From assembly GCA_963725255.1 (NCBI GenBank), contig CAVRXV010000013.1, forward strand, positions 1-64,000: a stretch of 64,000 bases of DNA, given 5' to 3'. This DNA is from JAIEPX01 sp963725255. Lineage in GTDB: Bacteria > Pseudomonadota > Gammaproteobacteria > JAIEPX01. The notes beneath the pieces were generated by a model. It was not told the origin of the DNA and ran no database searches. It worked only from the letters and a program-made list of their open reading frames with translations. Each line of letters begins with the position of its first letter. The first letter of the stretch is position 1. Below, in pieces: positions 46,609 through 55,920 of the stretch. The position numbers and the translations under genes were made by a program.

Positions 46609-46729
46609 AACGTTCAGATTTTAGGCCAGGTCACGTCAAAAAAATATTTTTAAACCGGAGTTTACTTATCATGTAAATGAGGATTTAAAAATATTTTTTT
46701 CACGCGAGATGGGCAAAATATGGACGTTT
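46609..46729. repeat. 121-bp stem-loop element, copy 1 (variable-stem family)
   Basis: Outer arm AACGTTCAGATTTTAGGC... (46609-46637), variable 17-base arm AAAAAAATATTTTTAAA (46638-46654), loop 46655-46683, exact complement of the variable arm (46684-46700), and closing outer arm CACGCGAGATGGGCAAAATA... (46701-46729). The outer arms and loop match the element at 50623; the 17-base arms do not, yet both pair perfectly. It lies 20 bases after the putA stop. Confidence 0.88.
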
Positions 46730-46749
46730 GTCTCTATTTCTAAATGACA

Positions 46750-49700
46750 TCAATCACCCAGAGAAAGCAACGTCGCATTACCTCCGGTCGCCGCCGTATT
46801 AATTGATAGCGTTCTTTCAACACAAAGACGCGGTAAATAATGTGGCCCACCCGCTTTAGGACCGGTTCCTGATAATCCTTCACCACCAAACGGTTGTACA
46901 CCCACCACAGCGCCAATCATATTTCTATTAATATAAGTATTTCCTGCACATGTGCGTTCATGAATAAATTCTGCGGTGCTGTCGATGCGAGTGTGTACTC
47001 CTAAAGTTAATCCGTAACCGGTTTTATTAATCGAATTAATAATCGATTCTAACTCGTTGGCGCGAAAACGAATAACATGCAAAATGGGTCCGAACACTTC
47101 GCGCTCTAGTTGATCAATGCGATCAATTTCATACGCACACGGCGCAAAAAATGTTCCCTGCTCGCACCCTTCACTCAACTCAACGCGATGAATTAATTTT
47201 CCAATTTGATCTAAAAATTTTGTGTGCTCAATTAATGTGTTTCTAGAGCTCTCATCAATCACAGGACCAATATCATTATGCAAAAATCCTGGATCACCCA
47301 ATCTGAGTTGAGCCATGGCACCTTTTAATATTGTAATGACTTTATCAGCGATATCCTGTTGCACAAATAAAACACGTAAACACGAACACCGCTGCCCTGC
47401 ACTATAAAAAGCAGAGTTGATCACATCGATGACTAATTGTTCGGGCAACGCGGAAGAATCGGCAATCATCGCATTTTGTCCGCCCGTTTCTGCAATGAAC
47501 GGCACTAAAGCGCCTGATCGTGCAGCGAGCGTTTGATTAATATGACGCGCTGTTTCGGTCGAGCCGGTAAATAAAATAGCATCCACTCGATGATCACCCA
47601 CTAATTTATCGCCAATCACACTACCGCGCCCTGGCAAAAATTGTAATACATCGGTAGGCACGCCTGCTTCATGCAACAATTCAACAGCACGCGCACCAAT
47701 TAATGGCGTTTGCGCCGCCGGTTTCGCAATCACTGCATTTCCCGCCGCTAAAGAAGCAACCACTTGTCCTGTAAAAATTGCGAGCGGAAAATTCCACGGA
47801 CTGATGCACGCAACAACACCGCGCCCTACTAATTTCAGCGAATTAAATTCTCCAGTAGGCCCTACAAGTTCCTGTGGTGTTAAAACTTTTTCAGCTTGAT
47901 CCGCATAATACCGACAAAAATCCACCGCTTCTCGCACTTCAGAAACCGCATCCGGAATTGTTTTTCCTGCTTCACGAATCACAATCGCCATTAATTCGGC
48001 TGAATTTTTTTCAAATAAATCAGCGGCTAATCGCAAACAATTTGCGCGCTTTGTCACGGGCCAACGATGCCATTTTTCGTATCCCGTTCTTGCAAGTGCC
48101 AACATTAAATCAGCATCAGCTGCCGTTCCTTCTATCACTTCTCCCACCACATTATTTCGTTGACGGGGCTCCGTCACTTTTTTACTGACGCGTTCTTTAT
48201 CTTCTCGTTTTAACGTTGGCGATGCTGACCATTGTTGATGACTGAATTTTTCCAATTGATCTTTGAGTTTTTTGGCTTCATTCACATCGGAAAAATCAAT
48301 TCCGGCTGAATTTTGTCGTGACGCACCGTAAATATTTTTAGGTAATGGAATTTTTGAATGCGGTTTCACTTCTAAAGACACTAATTTCGCAATAGGATCA
48401 GCGACTAAATCATCAATGGGAGATGCTTCATCGACAATACGATTGACAAACGATGTGTTCGCCCCATTTTCCAATAAACGTCGAACAAGATAGGGTAATA
48501 AATCTTCGTGTGATCCAACGGGCGCATAAATGCGACACGGGCGTTGATATTTTCCAGGCACAACAACAGAATCGTATAACGCACGACCCATACCTTGTAA
48601 ACATTGAAATTCATAATCTGTCCGATTTTGCATCAGTGACATAATCACTGAAACAGATTGTGCGTTGTGAGTTGCAAATTGTGGGAATATTACATCGCCT
48701 GCAGCGGCTAATTTTTTCGCACAGACAATATAGGAAACATCCGTTGAAACTTTACGTGTGTAAACAGGATAATTTGATAAGCCTCTGACTTGACTATCTT
48801 TTATTTCTGTATCCCAATATGCTCCTTTCACCAAACGCACCATTATTTTTCGATTTGCATCACGAGCTGTCGTTACCAACCAATCAATTACATAAAGGGC
48901 ACGTTTTTGATACGCTTGCACAGCTAAACCAAAACCATTCCAACCTGTTAAAGAATTATCGCGCAATACGCGTTCAATAATATCTAAAGACATTTCCAAA
49001 CGATCGGCCTCTTCTGCATCAACCGTTAATCCGATGTTGTACTGTTTTGCTTGCTGAGCTAATTTTAATAATCGATCGCTTAAAAAATCCACTGATTCAG
49101 TCCATCGCCCCACTTCGTAGCGTGGATATAACGCTGATAATTTAATAGAAATTCCCGACCCTTCAATCGGACCTCGTCCCGCAGATGATTGACCTATTGC
49201 ATCGATAGCATTTTTATAGGCTTGAAAATACCGCTCAGCATCTTCTGAAGTTCGTGCTGCTTCTCCTAACATATCGTACGAAAATCGATAGCCCATTTTT
49301 TCTGGTTTTTGTGCTCTTTTCAGCGCTTCTGTAATATCTCGTCCTACAATAAATTGTTTGCCTAATATTCGCATGGCTTCGCCAACGGCTTTACGAATAA
49401 CAGGCTCACCCGTTCGCTCAACTAATCCTTTGAAAACACGTGTAAAATGATTCGTACTCGTATTTTCGGATAACACACGGCCCGTTAACATTAATCCCCA
49501 TGTCGCCGCATTAACAAACAACGAATCACTTTTCCCTAAACTGGTTTGCCAATCTGGTGTCGTTAATTTATCACGAAGTAAAAGATCGATGGTGTCCTTA
49601 TCAGGAATTCGCAACAACGCTTCTGCCAAACACATAAGCGCAATGCCTTCTTCGCTTGATAAATGATATTGATATAGAAATGCATCAATTCCACCTTTAC

Positions 49701-49887
49701 CTAATCGTTCACCACGAACTTGCTTCACCAATTCGCGCGCATTTTTTTCAATAGTTTGAAGATCTTCTGAAGAAAATGTCGCGTGCTGCAATAAATAATT
49801 GATGGACTCATTTTCATCACGTCGATACGCATCGGTAATGGCTTGACGTAACATTTCACGATCGGGAATTGATGTAAACATAAACAT
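46750..49887 (-). CDS. putA: Bifunctional proline dehydrogenase / P5C dehydrogenase
   Basis: 1045 residues. N-terminal helical part and PRODH barrel to about residue 480 (GISIKLSALYPRYE, VDAEEADRLEMSLD, VRLVKGAYWDTEIK), then the aldehyde dehydrogenase domain: PWNFPLAIFTGQ, FTGSTETARHIN, the Glu in ETGGQNAMI, catalytic Cys in SAGQRCSCLRVL, and GGEGLSGTGPKAGGP. Oxidises proline to glutamate, feeding electrons to quinone. E. coli PutA is 1320 residues; this is the short type without the N-terminal ribbon-helix-helix DNA-binding domain, so it cannot repress its own gene. ATG at 49887 has AAGGGG 7 bases upstream. Confidence 0.94.
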   Translation of the reverse strand: MFMFTSIPDREMLRQAITDAYRRDENESINYLLQHATFSSEDLQTIEKNARELVKQVRGERLGKGGIDAFLYQYHLSSEEGIALMCLAEALLRIPDKDTIDLLLRDKLTTPDWQTSLGKSDSLFVNAATWGLMLTGRVLSENTSTNHFTRVFKGLVERTGEPVIRKAVGEAMRILGKQFIVGRDITEALKRAQKPEKMGYRFSYDMLGEAARTSEDAERYFQAYKNAIDAIGQSSAGRGPIEGSGISIKLSALYPRYEVGRWTESVDFLSDRLLKLAQQAKQYNIGLTVDAEEADRLEMSLDIIERVLRDNSLTGWNGFGLAVQAYQKRALYVIDWLVTTARDANRKIMVRLVKGAYWDTEIKDSQVRGLSNYPVYTRKVSTDVSYIVCAKKLAAAGDVIFPQFATHNAQSVSVIMSLMQNRTDYEFQCLQGMGRALYDSVVVPGKYQRPCRIYAPVGSHEDLLPYLVRRLLENGANTSFVNRIVDEASPIDDLVADPIAKLVSLEVKPHSKIPLPKNIYGASRQNSAGIDFSDVNEAKKLKDQLEKFSHQQWSASPTLKREDKERVSKKVTEPRQRNNVVGEVIEGTAADADLMLALARTGYEKWHRWPVTKRANCLRLAADLFEKNSAELMAIVIREAGKTIPDAVSEVREAVDFCRYYADQAEKVLTPQELVGPTGEFNSLKLVGRGVVACISPWNFPLAIFTGQVVASLAAGNAVIAKPAAQTPLIGARAVELLHEAGVPTDVLQFLPGRGSVIGDKLVGDHRVDAILFTGSTETARHINQTLAARSGALVPFIAETGGQNAMIADSSALPEQLVIDVINSAFYSAGQRCSCLRVLFVQQDIADKVITILKGAMAQLRLGDPGFLHNDIGPVIDESSRNTLIEHTKFLDQIGKLIHRVELSEGCEQGTFFAPCAYEIDRIDQLEREVFGPILHVIRFRANELESIINSINKTGYGLTLGVHTRIDSTAEFIHERTCAGNTYINRNMIGAVVGVQPFGGEGLSGTGPKAGGPHYLPRLCVERTLSINTAATGGNATLLSLGD

Positions 49888-49924
49888 TGATAAACCCCTT
49901 AAATCATTGTGGTTTGTGTTTGAT

Positions 49925-49943
49925 GGGGTCAAGTCTTGACCCC
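49925..49943. repeat. Collapsed tip-only palindrome of the GGGGTCAAGTCT family
   Basis: GGGGTCAAGTCTTGACCCC, a 19-base palindrome made only of the two outer tips with no inner stem. It lies 7 bases after the ppa stop and upstream of putA. Confidence 0.75.
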
Positions 49944-49950
49944 TTATGCT

Positions 49951-50484
49951 CTACTTTTGTGCAGTCTCGTAAAGACGGATACTATCCAAAACTTCTTTTT
50001 TCGCTTCTTCAACACCAAACCATCCATCAATATTCACCCATTTTCCATCTTCAAGATCTTTATAGTGTGCGAAAAAATGTGCAATAGAATGAATCATTAA
50101 TTCAGGTAAATCATTATAATCACGCACTGTGTGATAAATCGGCGTTAATTTTGTTGAAGGGACTGCTAAAATTTTACTGTCCCCCCCTTTTTCATCGGTC
50201 ATTCTCAACACACCAATAACACGACAAGAAATCACGCATGCAAATTCTAAGGGATAAGGAGTCACAACTAAAACATCCAATGGGTCACCATCGTCACACA
50301 ACGTTCTAGGAACATAACCATAATTACAAGGATACACCATCGACGTCGCCATAAATCGATCAACCTTCATCACGCCGAATTCTTTATCAACTTCATATTT
50401 TACCGGATTGCTTTGAGCAGGAATTTCGATAATAACATTTACATTTTCGGGGGTGTTATCGCCCGCTGATACGCCTTCAAACAT
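49951..50484 (-). CDS. ppa: Inorganic pyrophosphatase
   Basis: 177 residues, family I soluble PPase (E. coli 176). IIEIPAQSNPVKYEVDKE, YPCNYGYVPRTLCDDGDPLDVLV with the metal-binding Asp cluster, and HFFAHYKDLEDGKWV. ATG at 50484 is preferred over a GTG at 50493, as AAGGTGG lies 5 bases upstream. Hydrolyses PPi in the cytoplasm. Monocistronic. Confidence 0.95.
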   Translation of the reverse strand: MFEGVSAGDNTPENVNVIIEIPAQSNPVKYEVDKEFGVMKVDRFMATSMVYPCNYGYVPRTLCDDGDPLDVLVVTPYPLEFACVISCRVIGVLRMTDEKGGDSKILAVPSTKLTPIYHTVRDYNDLPELMIHSIAHFFAHYKDLEDGKWVNIDGWFGVEEAKKEVLDSIRLYETAQK

Positions 50485-50622
50485 CGTTTCCACCTTATTA
50501 GTTCAAAAGGGGGCATTATACCCTCAAGCCAGCCTAAGATGAAGCGTGAAATAGATCCAAAACGTTGCTATACTCAACCAAGTTTTTGAGTAACTACTTA
50601 GCCTGAAGTTTGAAAATAGTAA

Positions 50623-50740
50623 AACGCTCAGATTTTAGGCAAGATCGCGTCAAAAATGGGATTAAAAAGCGGAGTCTACTTATGTAAATGAGCATTTTTA
50701 ATCCCATTTTTCACGCGAGATTGGCAAAATATGAGCGTTT
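50623..50740. repeat. 118-bp stem-loop element, copy 2 (variable-stem family)
   Basis: Outer arm AACGCTCAGATTTTAGGC... (50623-50651), variable arm AAAAATGGGATTAAAAA (50652-50668), loop 50669-50694, exact complement (50695-50711), closing outer arm CACGCGAGATTGGCAAAATA... (50712-50740). Same plan and sizes as copy 1 at 46609 with 7 of 17 stem positions changed and all compensated. It lies between ppa and prfC, 42 bases before the prfC ATG. Confidence 0.88.
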
Positions 50741-50782
50741 GTCTCTAGTAGCTGATTAGTTAATTTTTTAACAGGTATTCTT

Positions 50783-52357
50783 ATGTCCACCCACGAAATA
50801 GCCAAACGACGGACGTTTGCCATCATTTCGCATCCTGATGCGGGAAAAACGACCCTCACCGAAAAACTGTTGCTTTTCGGGGGCGCGATCCAGTTAGCCG
50901 GTACCGTTAAAGGCCGCAAAGCATCCCGACATGCCACTTCCGATTGGATGGCCATGGAAAAAGAACGCGGGATCTCTGTGACGACTTCGGTCATGCAATT
51001 TCCGTTTCGCGACCACATCATCAACCTACTGGACACACCCGGACACGCAGACTTCTCCGAAGATACCTATCGTACCCTCACTGCCGTGGACTCTGCGTTG
51101 ATGGTTATCGATGCTGCAAAAGGTGTGGAAGCTCGCACCATAAAATTAATGGAAGTCTGCCGGTTGCGTCACACACCCATCATGACCTTCATCAATAAAT
51201 TGGATCGTGAAGGACGATCACCTATTGAATTACTCGATGAAATTGAAACTATTCTCAACATCCAATGCGCACCCATCACATGGCCTATTGGAATGGGGCA
51301 ACGATTTAAAGGTATTTACAATCTTTACGAGGATAAAATTTATCTATACCAACACGGACAAAATTTAAAAACTCAACAAGCGACCATCATTGAAGGTCTA
51401 AATAATCCAGAATTAAATTCAGTTTTAGAAGATTCCATCGGTGAATTACGCCAAGAATTAGAGCTTATTCAAGGAGCCAGCAATCCATTTGACATTGAAA
51501 AATATCGAGCAGGCCAACAAACACCCGTGTATTTTGGTTCAGCGGTCAACAATTTTGGCATCAGCGAATTGCTCGCTGACTTCATTAAATTTGCGCCTGC
51601 ACCTCAACCACGAGAAACCCAACAGCGTATAGTAAAACCCGAAGATCAAATGTTCTCAGGATTTGTTTTTAAAATTCAAGCAAACATGGATCCTAATCAT
51701 CGCGATCGCATCGCTTTTTTACGCATTTGCTCGGGTGAATATCTACGCGGTATGAAAGTAAAACATTGGCGTATCAATAAAGAAATTCAAATTAACAACG
51801 CCGTAACTTTTATGGCTGGCCAACGCGAAAATCTTGAACATGCTTATCCTGGAGATATTTTAGGTTTACATAATCACGGAACAATTCAAATTGGCGATAC
51901 TTTTACGGTGGGCGATCAGTTAAAATTTACGGGTATTCCAAATTTTGCACCCGAATTGTTTAAACGAATCGTGTTGAAAGACCCGCTCAAGCAAAAGTCG
52001 CTTTTAAAAGGATTAATTGAATTATCCGAAGAAGGCGCTACACAACTTTTTCGTCCACTCAGCAGCAACGATTTAATTTTAGGCGCTATTGGAACCCTTC
52101 AATTTGAAGTTGTGGCGTATCGATTAAAGCACGAATACCACGTTGATTGTAAATATGAACCCGTCAACATCAATTGTGCCCGATGGGTCGTTTGTGATGA
52201 TGCAAAAATGTTAAAAGAACTCGAAAAGAAAGAACAGACTCACTTGGCCATTGATAGCTCAAACCAACTCTGCTATCTCGCGCCTACGCAAGTAAATTTA
52301 AATTTAGCGATGGAACGTTGGCCTCAAGTAAAATTTACTGCGACAAGAGAGCATTAA
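50783..52357 (+). CDS. prfC: Peptide chain release factor 3
   Basis: 524 residues (E. coli RF3 529), translational GTPase. G1 SHPDAGKTTLTEKL, RF3-specific GRKASRHATSDWM, G2/G3 ERGISVTTSVMQF and DTPGHADFSEDTYRTL, G4 NKLDREGR; domain II/III with GTLQFEVVAYRLKHEY at the end. Recycles RF1 and RF2. ATG at 50783 follows AGGT at about 8 bases. Convergent with the next gene (4-base gap). Confidence 0.95.
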   Translation: MSTHEIAKRRTFAIISHPDAGKTTLTEKLLLFGGAIQLAGTVKGRKASRHATSDWMAMEKERGISVTTSVMQFPFRDHIINLLDTPGHADFSEDTYRTLTAVDSALMVIDAAKGVEARTIKLMEVCRLRHTPIMTFINKLDREGRSPIELLDEIETILNIQCAPITWPIGMGQRFKGIYNLYEDKIYLYQHGQNLKTQQATIIEGLNNPELNSVLEDSIGELRQELELIQGASNPFDIEKYRAGQQTPVYFGSAVNNFGISELLADFIKFAPAPQPRETQQRIVKPEDQMFSGFVFKIQANMDPNHRDRIAFLRICSGEYLRGMKVKHWRINKEIQINNAVTFMAGQRENLEHAYPGDILGLHNHGTIQIGDTFTVGDQLKFTGIPNFAPELFKRIVLKDPLKQKSLLKGLIELSEEGATQLFRPLSSNDLILGAIGTLQFEVVAYRLKHEYHVDCKYEPVNINCARWVVCDDAKMLKELEKKEQTHLAIDSSNQLCYLAPTQVNLNLAMERWPQVKFTATREH

Positions 52358-52361
52358 CTCT

Positions 52362-53135
52362 TTAACCGGTAGAGGCTGCACGTGGCACTACAACAACGAC
52401 ATCAGCGACTGGCATAAAACTCGGTACTGATAGCACAAAATCATTTAATCTCGCATACAATTGAGTGGAAGAACCGCCATCTAAATTAATCGCTTGCCAA
52501 CACGCCAAACCATTTTCAGGTTCGGATTTTTGCAAAATTTCTGCCAATTCCATCGTTGATAAATACAAATTTTGCGTTGCCACAACCACTACTTGACCAT
52601 TGCGTCGAATGCCTAACGCAGAACGATTGGCAACACCAGGACGAAGCTTTGGAATTTCTCCGTTCACTAATAATCGTGGTCCACTCTGCACTGCAAAATC
52701 AACATCATTTTCAGGATGATATTGGCTTGCGGATAAAATTTTTGCGTGATTATTTTGAATTAAAAAAACGCCCCACCACGGTGAATGTTTAAAACGACTC
52801 AATAATTCACCATCACTGATGCGCAAACCTAAACTTGTCATATCCGGTGAAAAAAAACCGCCATTTATTCCCAGAATACCTTTGCTAGCCATGGTCAAAT
52901 TTTGTGCAGAAGAAAATTGGCCTTCATATTCTTTAGCCAGGGCTAATGAAAAACGAAAATAATTTAAATCCACTCTAAAAGCGTGCAATATTCCTGTGCT
53001 GGTGAGTGTTGGAGTTACGAGCTGTGTATACCATAATCCAGGAGCTAATTGTCGCCACTGCGTTTTTGCGCAAACTGAACTACTCAAAAAACAAATGAAA
53101 ATGAGGAGCGAAATTTTCCGAATTAAATTATGCAT
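52362..53135 (-). CDS. Phosphodiester glycosidase (NAGPA) family protein, exported
   Basis: 257 residues. N-terminal signal peptide (basic start, hydrophobic LLIFICFLSSSVCA, possible cleavage after Ala-23). Then the NAGPA domain: GILGINGGFFSPDMTS, LGIRRNGQVVVVATQN and INLDGGSSTQLYAR near the C-terminus, the motifs of the phosphodiester glycosidase family. Probably periplasmic; the natural substrate in bacteria is not settled. It is 3 bases after pabA, so it is likely co-transcribed with pabB-pabA, though a functional tie is not evident. Confidence 0.85.
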   Translation of the reverse strand: MHNLIRKISLLIFICFLSSSVCAKTQWRQLAPGLWYTQLVTPTLTSTGILHAFRVDLNYFRFSLALAKEYEGQFSSAQNLTMASKGILGINGGFFSPDMTSLGLRISDGELLSRFKHSPWWGVFLIQNNHAKILSASQYHPENDVDFAVQSGPRLLVNGEIPKLRPGVANRSALGIRRNGQVVVVATQNLYLSTMELAEILQKSEPENGLACWQAINLDGGSSTQLYARLNDFVLSVPSFMPVADVVVVVPRAASTG

Positions 53136-53138
53136 TTG

Positions 53139-53717
53139 TTACTCCTTGTCAGTATATGATCCTAAAAACTGCTGCAATAATTCATAGCCACATTCCGTTA
53201 ACACAGACTCAGGATGGAATTGTACACCAAACACCGGCAAATGACGATGCTGTAATCCCATGATCTCACCTTGCTCACTCCACGCCGTGACCATCAAGCT
53301 CTCTGGCAAAGTCTCTGATTCTACAATTAACGAATGATAACGCCCGACCTTGATCGGATTCACCAAACCAGCAAAAATCCCAGTATCGTTATGCGTGATA
53401 ATACTTGATTTACCGTGCATAGGATACCGACCTCGCACAACACGTCCACCAAAAGCCTCTCCAATCGCTTGATGACCTAAACAAACGCCTAAAATGGGTA
53501 TTCGGTCAGATAATTGACGAATGATTTCCAACGATATACCGGCATCTTTAGGTCCACCAGGTCCTGGTGAAATAATAATATGGGACGGATTGAGTGCACT
53601 CACCTCAGACACGCTAATTGCATCATGGCGAAAAACTTGACGTTGATAACCCAACTCACCCACATAGCGTGCTAAGTTGTAGACAAACGAATCATAATTA
53701 TCGATTAAAATAATCAT
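53139..53717 (-). CDS. pabA: Aminodeoxychorismate/anthranilate synthase glutaminase subunit
   Basis: 192 residues, class I glutamine amidotransferase. LIDNYDSFVYNLARY at the N-terminus, IISPGPGGPKDAG oxyanion region, nucleophile Cys in ILGVCLGHQAIGEAFGG and the His-Glu pair in VFGVQFHPESV. Supplies ammonia to the adjacent PabB. No trp genes are nearby, so I favour PabA; such subunits can serve both enzymes. Starts 1-2 bases after pabB ends. Confidence 0.88.
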   Translation of the reverse strand: MIILIDNYDSFVYNLARYVGELGYQRQVFRHDAISVSEVSALNPSHIIISPGPGGPKDAGISLEIIRQLSDRIPILGVCLGHQAIGEAFGGRVVRGRYPMHGKSSIITHNDTGIFAGLVNPIKVGRYHSLIVESETLPESLMVTAWSEQGEIMGLQHRHLPVFGVQFHPESVLTECGYELLQQFLGSYTDKE

Positions 53718-53718
53718 T

Positions 53719-55137
53719 TTATTTTTCCTGCAGCTCTGGTTCTCTGATTAATGCAGCAAGCATTCCAGCCGCTTTATCCAGAGTTTCTTGATATTCTTGT
53801 GCCGGATCAGAATCTGCTACAATTGCACCACCCACATGAAAAGATAATTGATGATTTTTTATAGCAAATGTTCGTATGGTAATTGATGTATCCATGTCAC
53901 CACTAAAACTGATAAAACCGACACTTCCACAATACGGACCGCGTCGATGAGATTCTATTTCATCAATAATTTCCATCGCTCGCACTTTAGGAGCACCCGT
54001 AATAGAGCCACCTGGAAATGTGGCTCGCAATAAATCTACAGCATCATAATCGGGCAATAATGTTGCTTTCACCACTGATACTAAATGATGCACGGTAGCA
54101 AAAGATTCTAAACCACATAATTGCGGAACTTTTACAGAATGGTCTTCGCACACACGAGAAAGATCGTTGCGCATTAAATCAACAATCATTATATTTTCAG
54201 CACGATCTTTTTCGCTCATTTGCAAGGCTTTTGCACTAGCTTCGTCTTGTTTTGCGTCTTGAAAACGTGGTGATGTCCCTTTTATCGGTCGCGTTTCAAC
54301 TTCTCGATCGCCTAAATGTAAAAATCGTTCTGGCGAAGCCGAAGCAAGAATTGTATCCCCAAAATTTAAATAAGCTGCAAATGGAACCGCATTTCGCGCT
54401 CGTAAACGTCGATATAATTCGAATGCACTTAAACTTTTTGGCAAAGATGCTGAAAATCGTTGTGAAATATTCGCTTCAAAAATATCGCCAGACAATATTG
54501 ACTCAATCACAGAACTGACAGCCTGTTCATATTCCTCTCGATTGAAATTACTGATAATAGAATCAGGTGGGCAAAAATGATCTGAAATTTCATCTAATTC
54601 TGAAACTGCTTTTAATCGCTGTTGCCAGCATTTCAATTGCTCCTCAGCACGTTGAAGACGACGTTCAAGAATAAATTCTGGAAAGCCTGTAGAAATAATC
54701 CATGCTTTTTTTAATTCATGATCGAAGCTCAGAATTACATCATAAAAACCAAGCATCATATCAGGAAATAAATAGTCATCGAGGGTATTATCTGGCAATT
54801 TTTCTAAATGCCGACTAGCATCATACGAAAAATAACCTACAACCCCTCCTTGCAATAAAGGAATTCCAGGAATAGGATCCGTTTTAAATAATGATAATAA
54901 TAATTGTAAAATTTCCCAAGGATTTCCTTCTGTCGCAAGGTCATTTAATTTGATCTGCCCATTTTTACTCTGCAATGTTAAAAAAGGCTCAGCAGCGATA
55001 TAACTATAACGACCTAAATCTTTAGATTTTTTTGCACTGTCAAGAAACATTGCACCGGGTTTTTCTGCAAAAAGTGAAAATATTTCTAACGGTTCTCGAT
55101 AAGGGATTTCAACAACCCATGGTGTTTTTTTCGTCAT
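53719..55137 (-). CDS. pabB: Aminodeoxychorismate synthase component I
   Basis: 472 residues, chorismate-binding family. The key motif is TRPIKGTSPR, with the Lys that marks PabB; TrpE has PIAGTR instead. DRAENIMIVDLMRNDLSRVC, FPGGSITGAPKVRAMEIID and CGSVGFISFSGDMDTSITIRT are also present. Makes 4-amino-4-deoxychorismate for folate. A pabC lyase gene is not in the window. A conserved hypothetical gene ends 56 bases upstream of its ATG. Confidence 0.88.
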   Translation of the reverse strand: MTKKTPWVVEIPYREPLEIFSLFAEKPGAMFLDSAKKSKDLGRYSYIAAEPFLTLQSKNGQIKLNDLATEGNPWEILQLLLSLFKTDPIPGIPLLQGGVVGYFSYDASRHLEKLPDNTLDDYLFPDMMLGFYDVILSFDHELKKAWIISTGFPEFILERRLQRAEEQLKCWQQRLKAVSELDEISDHFCPPDSIISNFNREEYEQAVSSVIESILSGDIFEANISQRFSASLPKSLSAFELYRRLRARNAVPFAAYLNFGDTILASASPERFLHLGDREVETRPIKGTSPRFQDAKQDEASAKALQMSEKDRAENIMIVDLMRNDLSRVCEDHSVKVPQLCGLESFATVHHLVSVVKATLLPDYDAVDLLRATFPGGSITGAPKVRAMEIIDEIESHRRGPYCGSVGFISFSGDMDTSITIRTFAIKNHQLSFHVGGAIVADSDPAQEYQETLDKAAGMLAALIREPELQEK

Positions 55138-55193
55138 TAAAAGTATCCTATGCTTCCGATTTGACTAGCCTAGATAGAATACGAAGATTATCT

Positions 55194-55742
55194 TTATTTT
55201 ACAACATTGACTAGAAATCCATCGGTATGCTCAGCAATGATCCTGCGTGCAATTTCACTGCCCGTGTCTTGCCACAAATCGACTGCTAACAACAACGACA
55301 ACTGATGATCAGACCCCGGCAACGATCGCATGCTTTGCAAAATATCCATCAATCGAACAAACCGTTGACTTAAATGCTCAAATAATGCGGCTAATTCTAC
55401 TTCGTTTCCCGCTTTCTTCGCTGCGGACTGATAGGAAAGTTGCCCTAATTCTACGAAATAACTCACTCGCATACGTCGACGTTGTGCGCGCTCAGGAAAC
55501 AATCCTGAATACAACAAACATTCGTCGCCAACTTTACGAAGCTCGTTGTAGCCATTGAAGGAAAGTTGTTGTTCAGCAAGGAGAAATTCTAAGCTTAAAA
55601 CCGAATCCGTGATCTCAGGTTTGTCCATATAACGTAGAAGTAAGTTCACCAGATATTGCTCTAATTCTTCACTCACTGACAACCCTGACGTCGTTTCAGC
55701 TTCACGCACAATATCGTACCATGGTTCTATTACGCTACTCAT
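55194..55742 (-). CDS. Conserved hypothetical protein, all-helical
   Basis: 182 residues, rich in Leu and Glu, no membrane helix or signal peptide. Features: EELEQYLVNLLLRYMDKPE, EVGDECLLYSG-like KVGDECLLYSGLFPERAQRR, and YFVELGQLSYQSAA. ATG at 55742 is preferred over 55769 since GAGG is 5 bases upstream. I recall similar proteins as conserved hypotheticals in gammaproteobacteria but cannot name a function. Upstream of pabB on the same strand and divergent from typA. Confidence 0.78.
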   Translation of the reverse strand: MSSVIEPWYDIVREAETTSGLSVSEELEQYLVNLLLRYMDKPEITDSVLSLEFLLAEQQLSFNGYNELRKVGDECLLYSGLFPERAQRRRMRVSYFVELGQLSYQSAAKKAGNEVELAALFEHLSQRFVRLMDILQSMRSLPGSDHQLSLLLAVDLWQDTGSEIARRIIAEHTDGFLVNVVK

Positions 55743-55920
55743 AGATGCCTCATCTTTCGAGCTTTTCAAGCTTTTGCGCTCGATTTGTTCTCACTAAAAA
55801 CAGCTTTTAAACACTAATCACACTTTACACTGGTAATTATAGCTCAAATAGGGTACTTTTGCCGGTCCCTATCGAAGGCCTGCGGGCCCCTCCAAGTTGA
55901 GCAAAGTAAAGAGACTTTTA

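Noticed and set aside
53139..55137. trpE/trpG assignment
   Set aside because: The large subunit has PIKGT with the PabB-type Lys instead of PIAGT, and no tryptophan genes are nearby.
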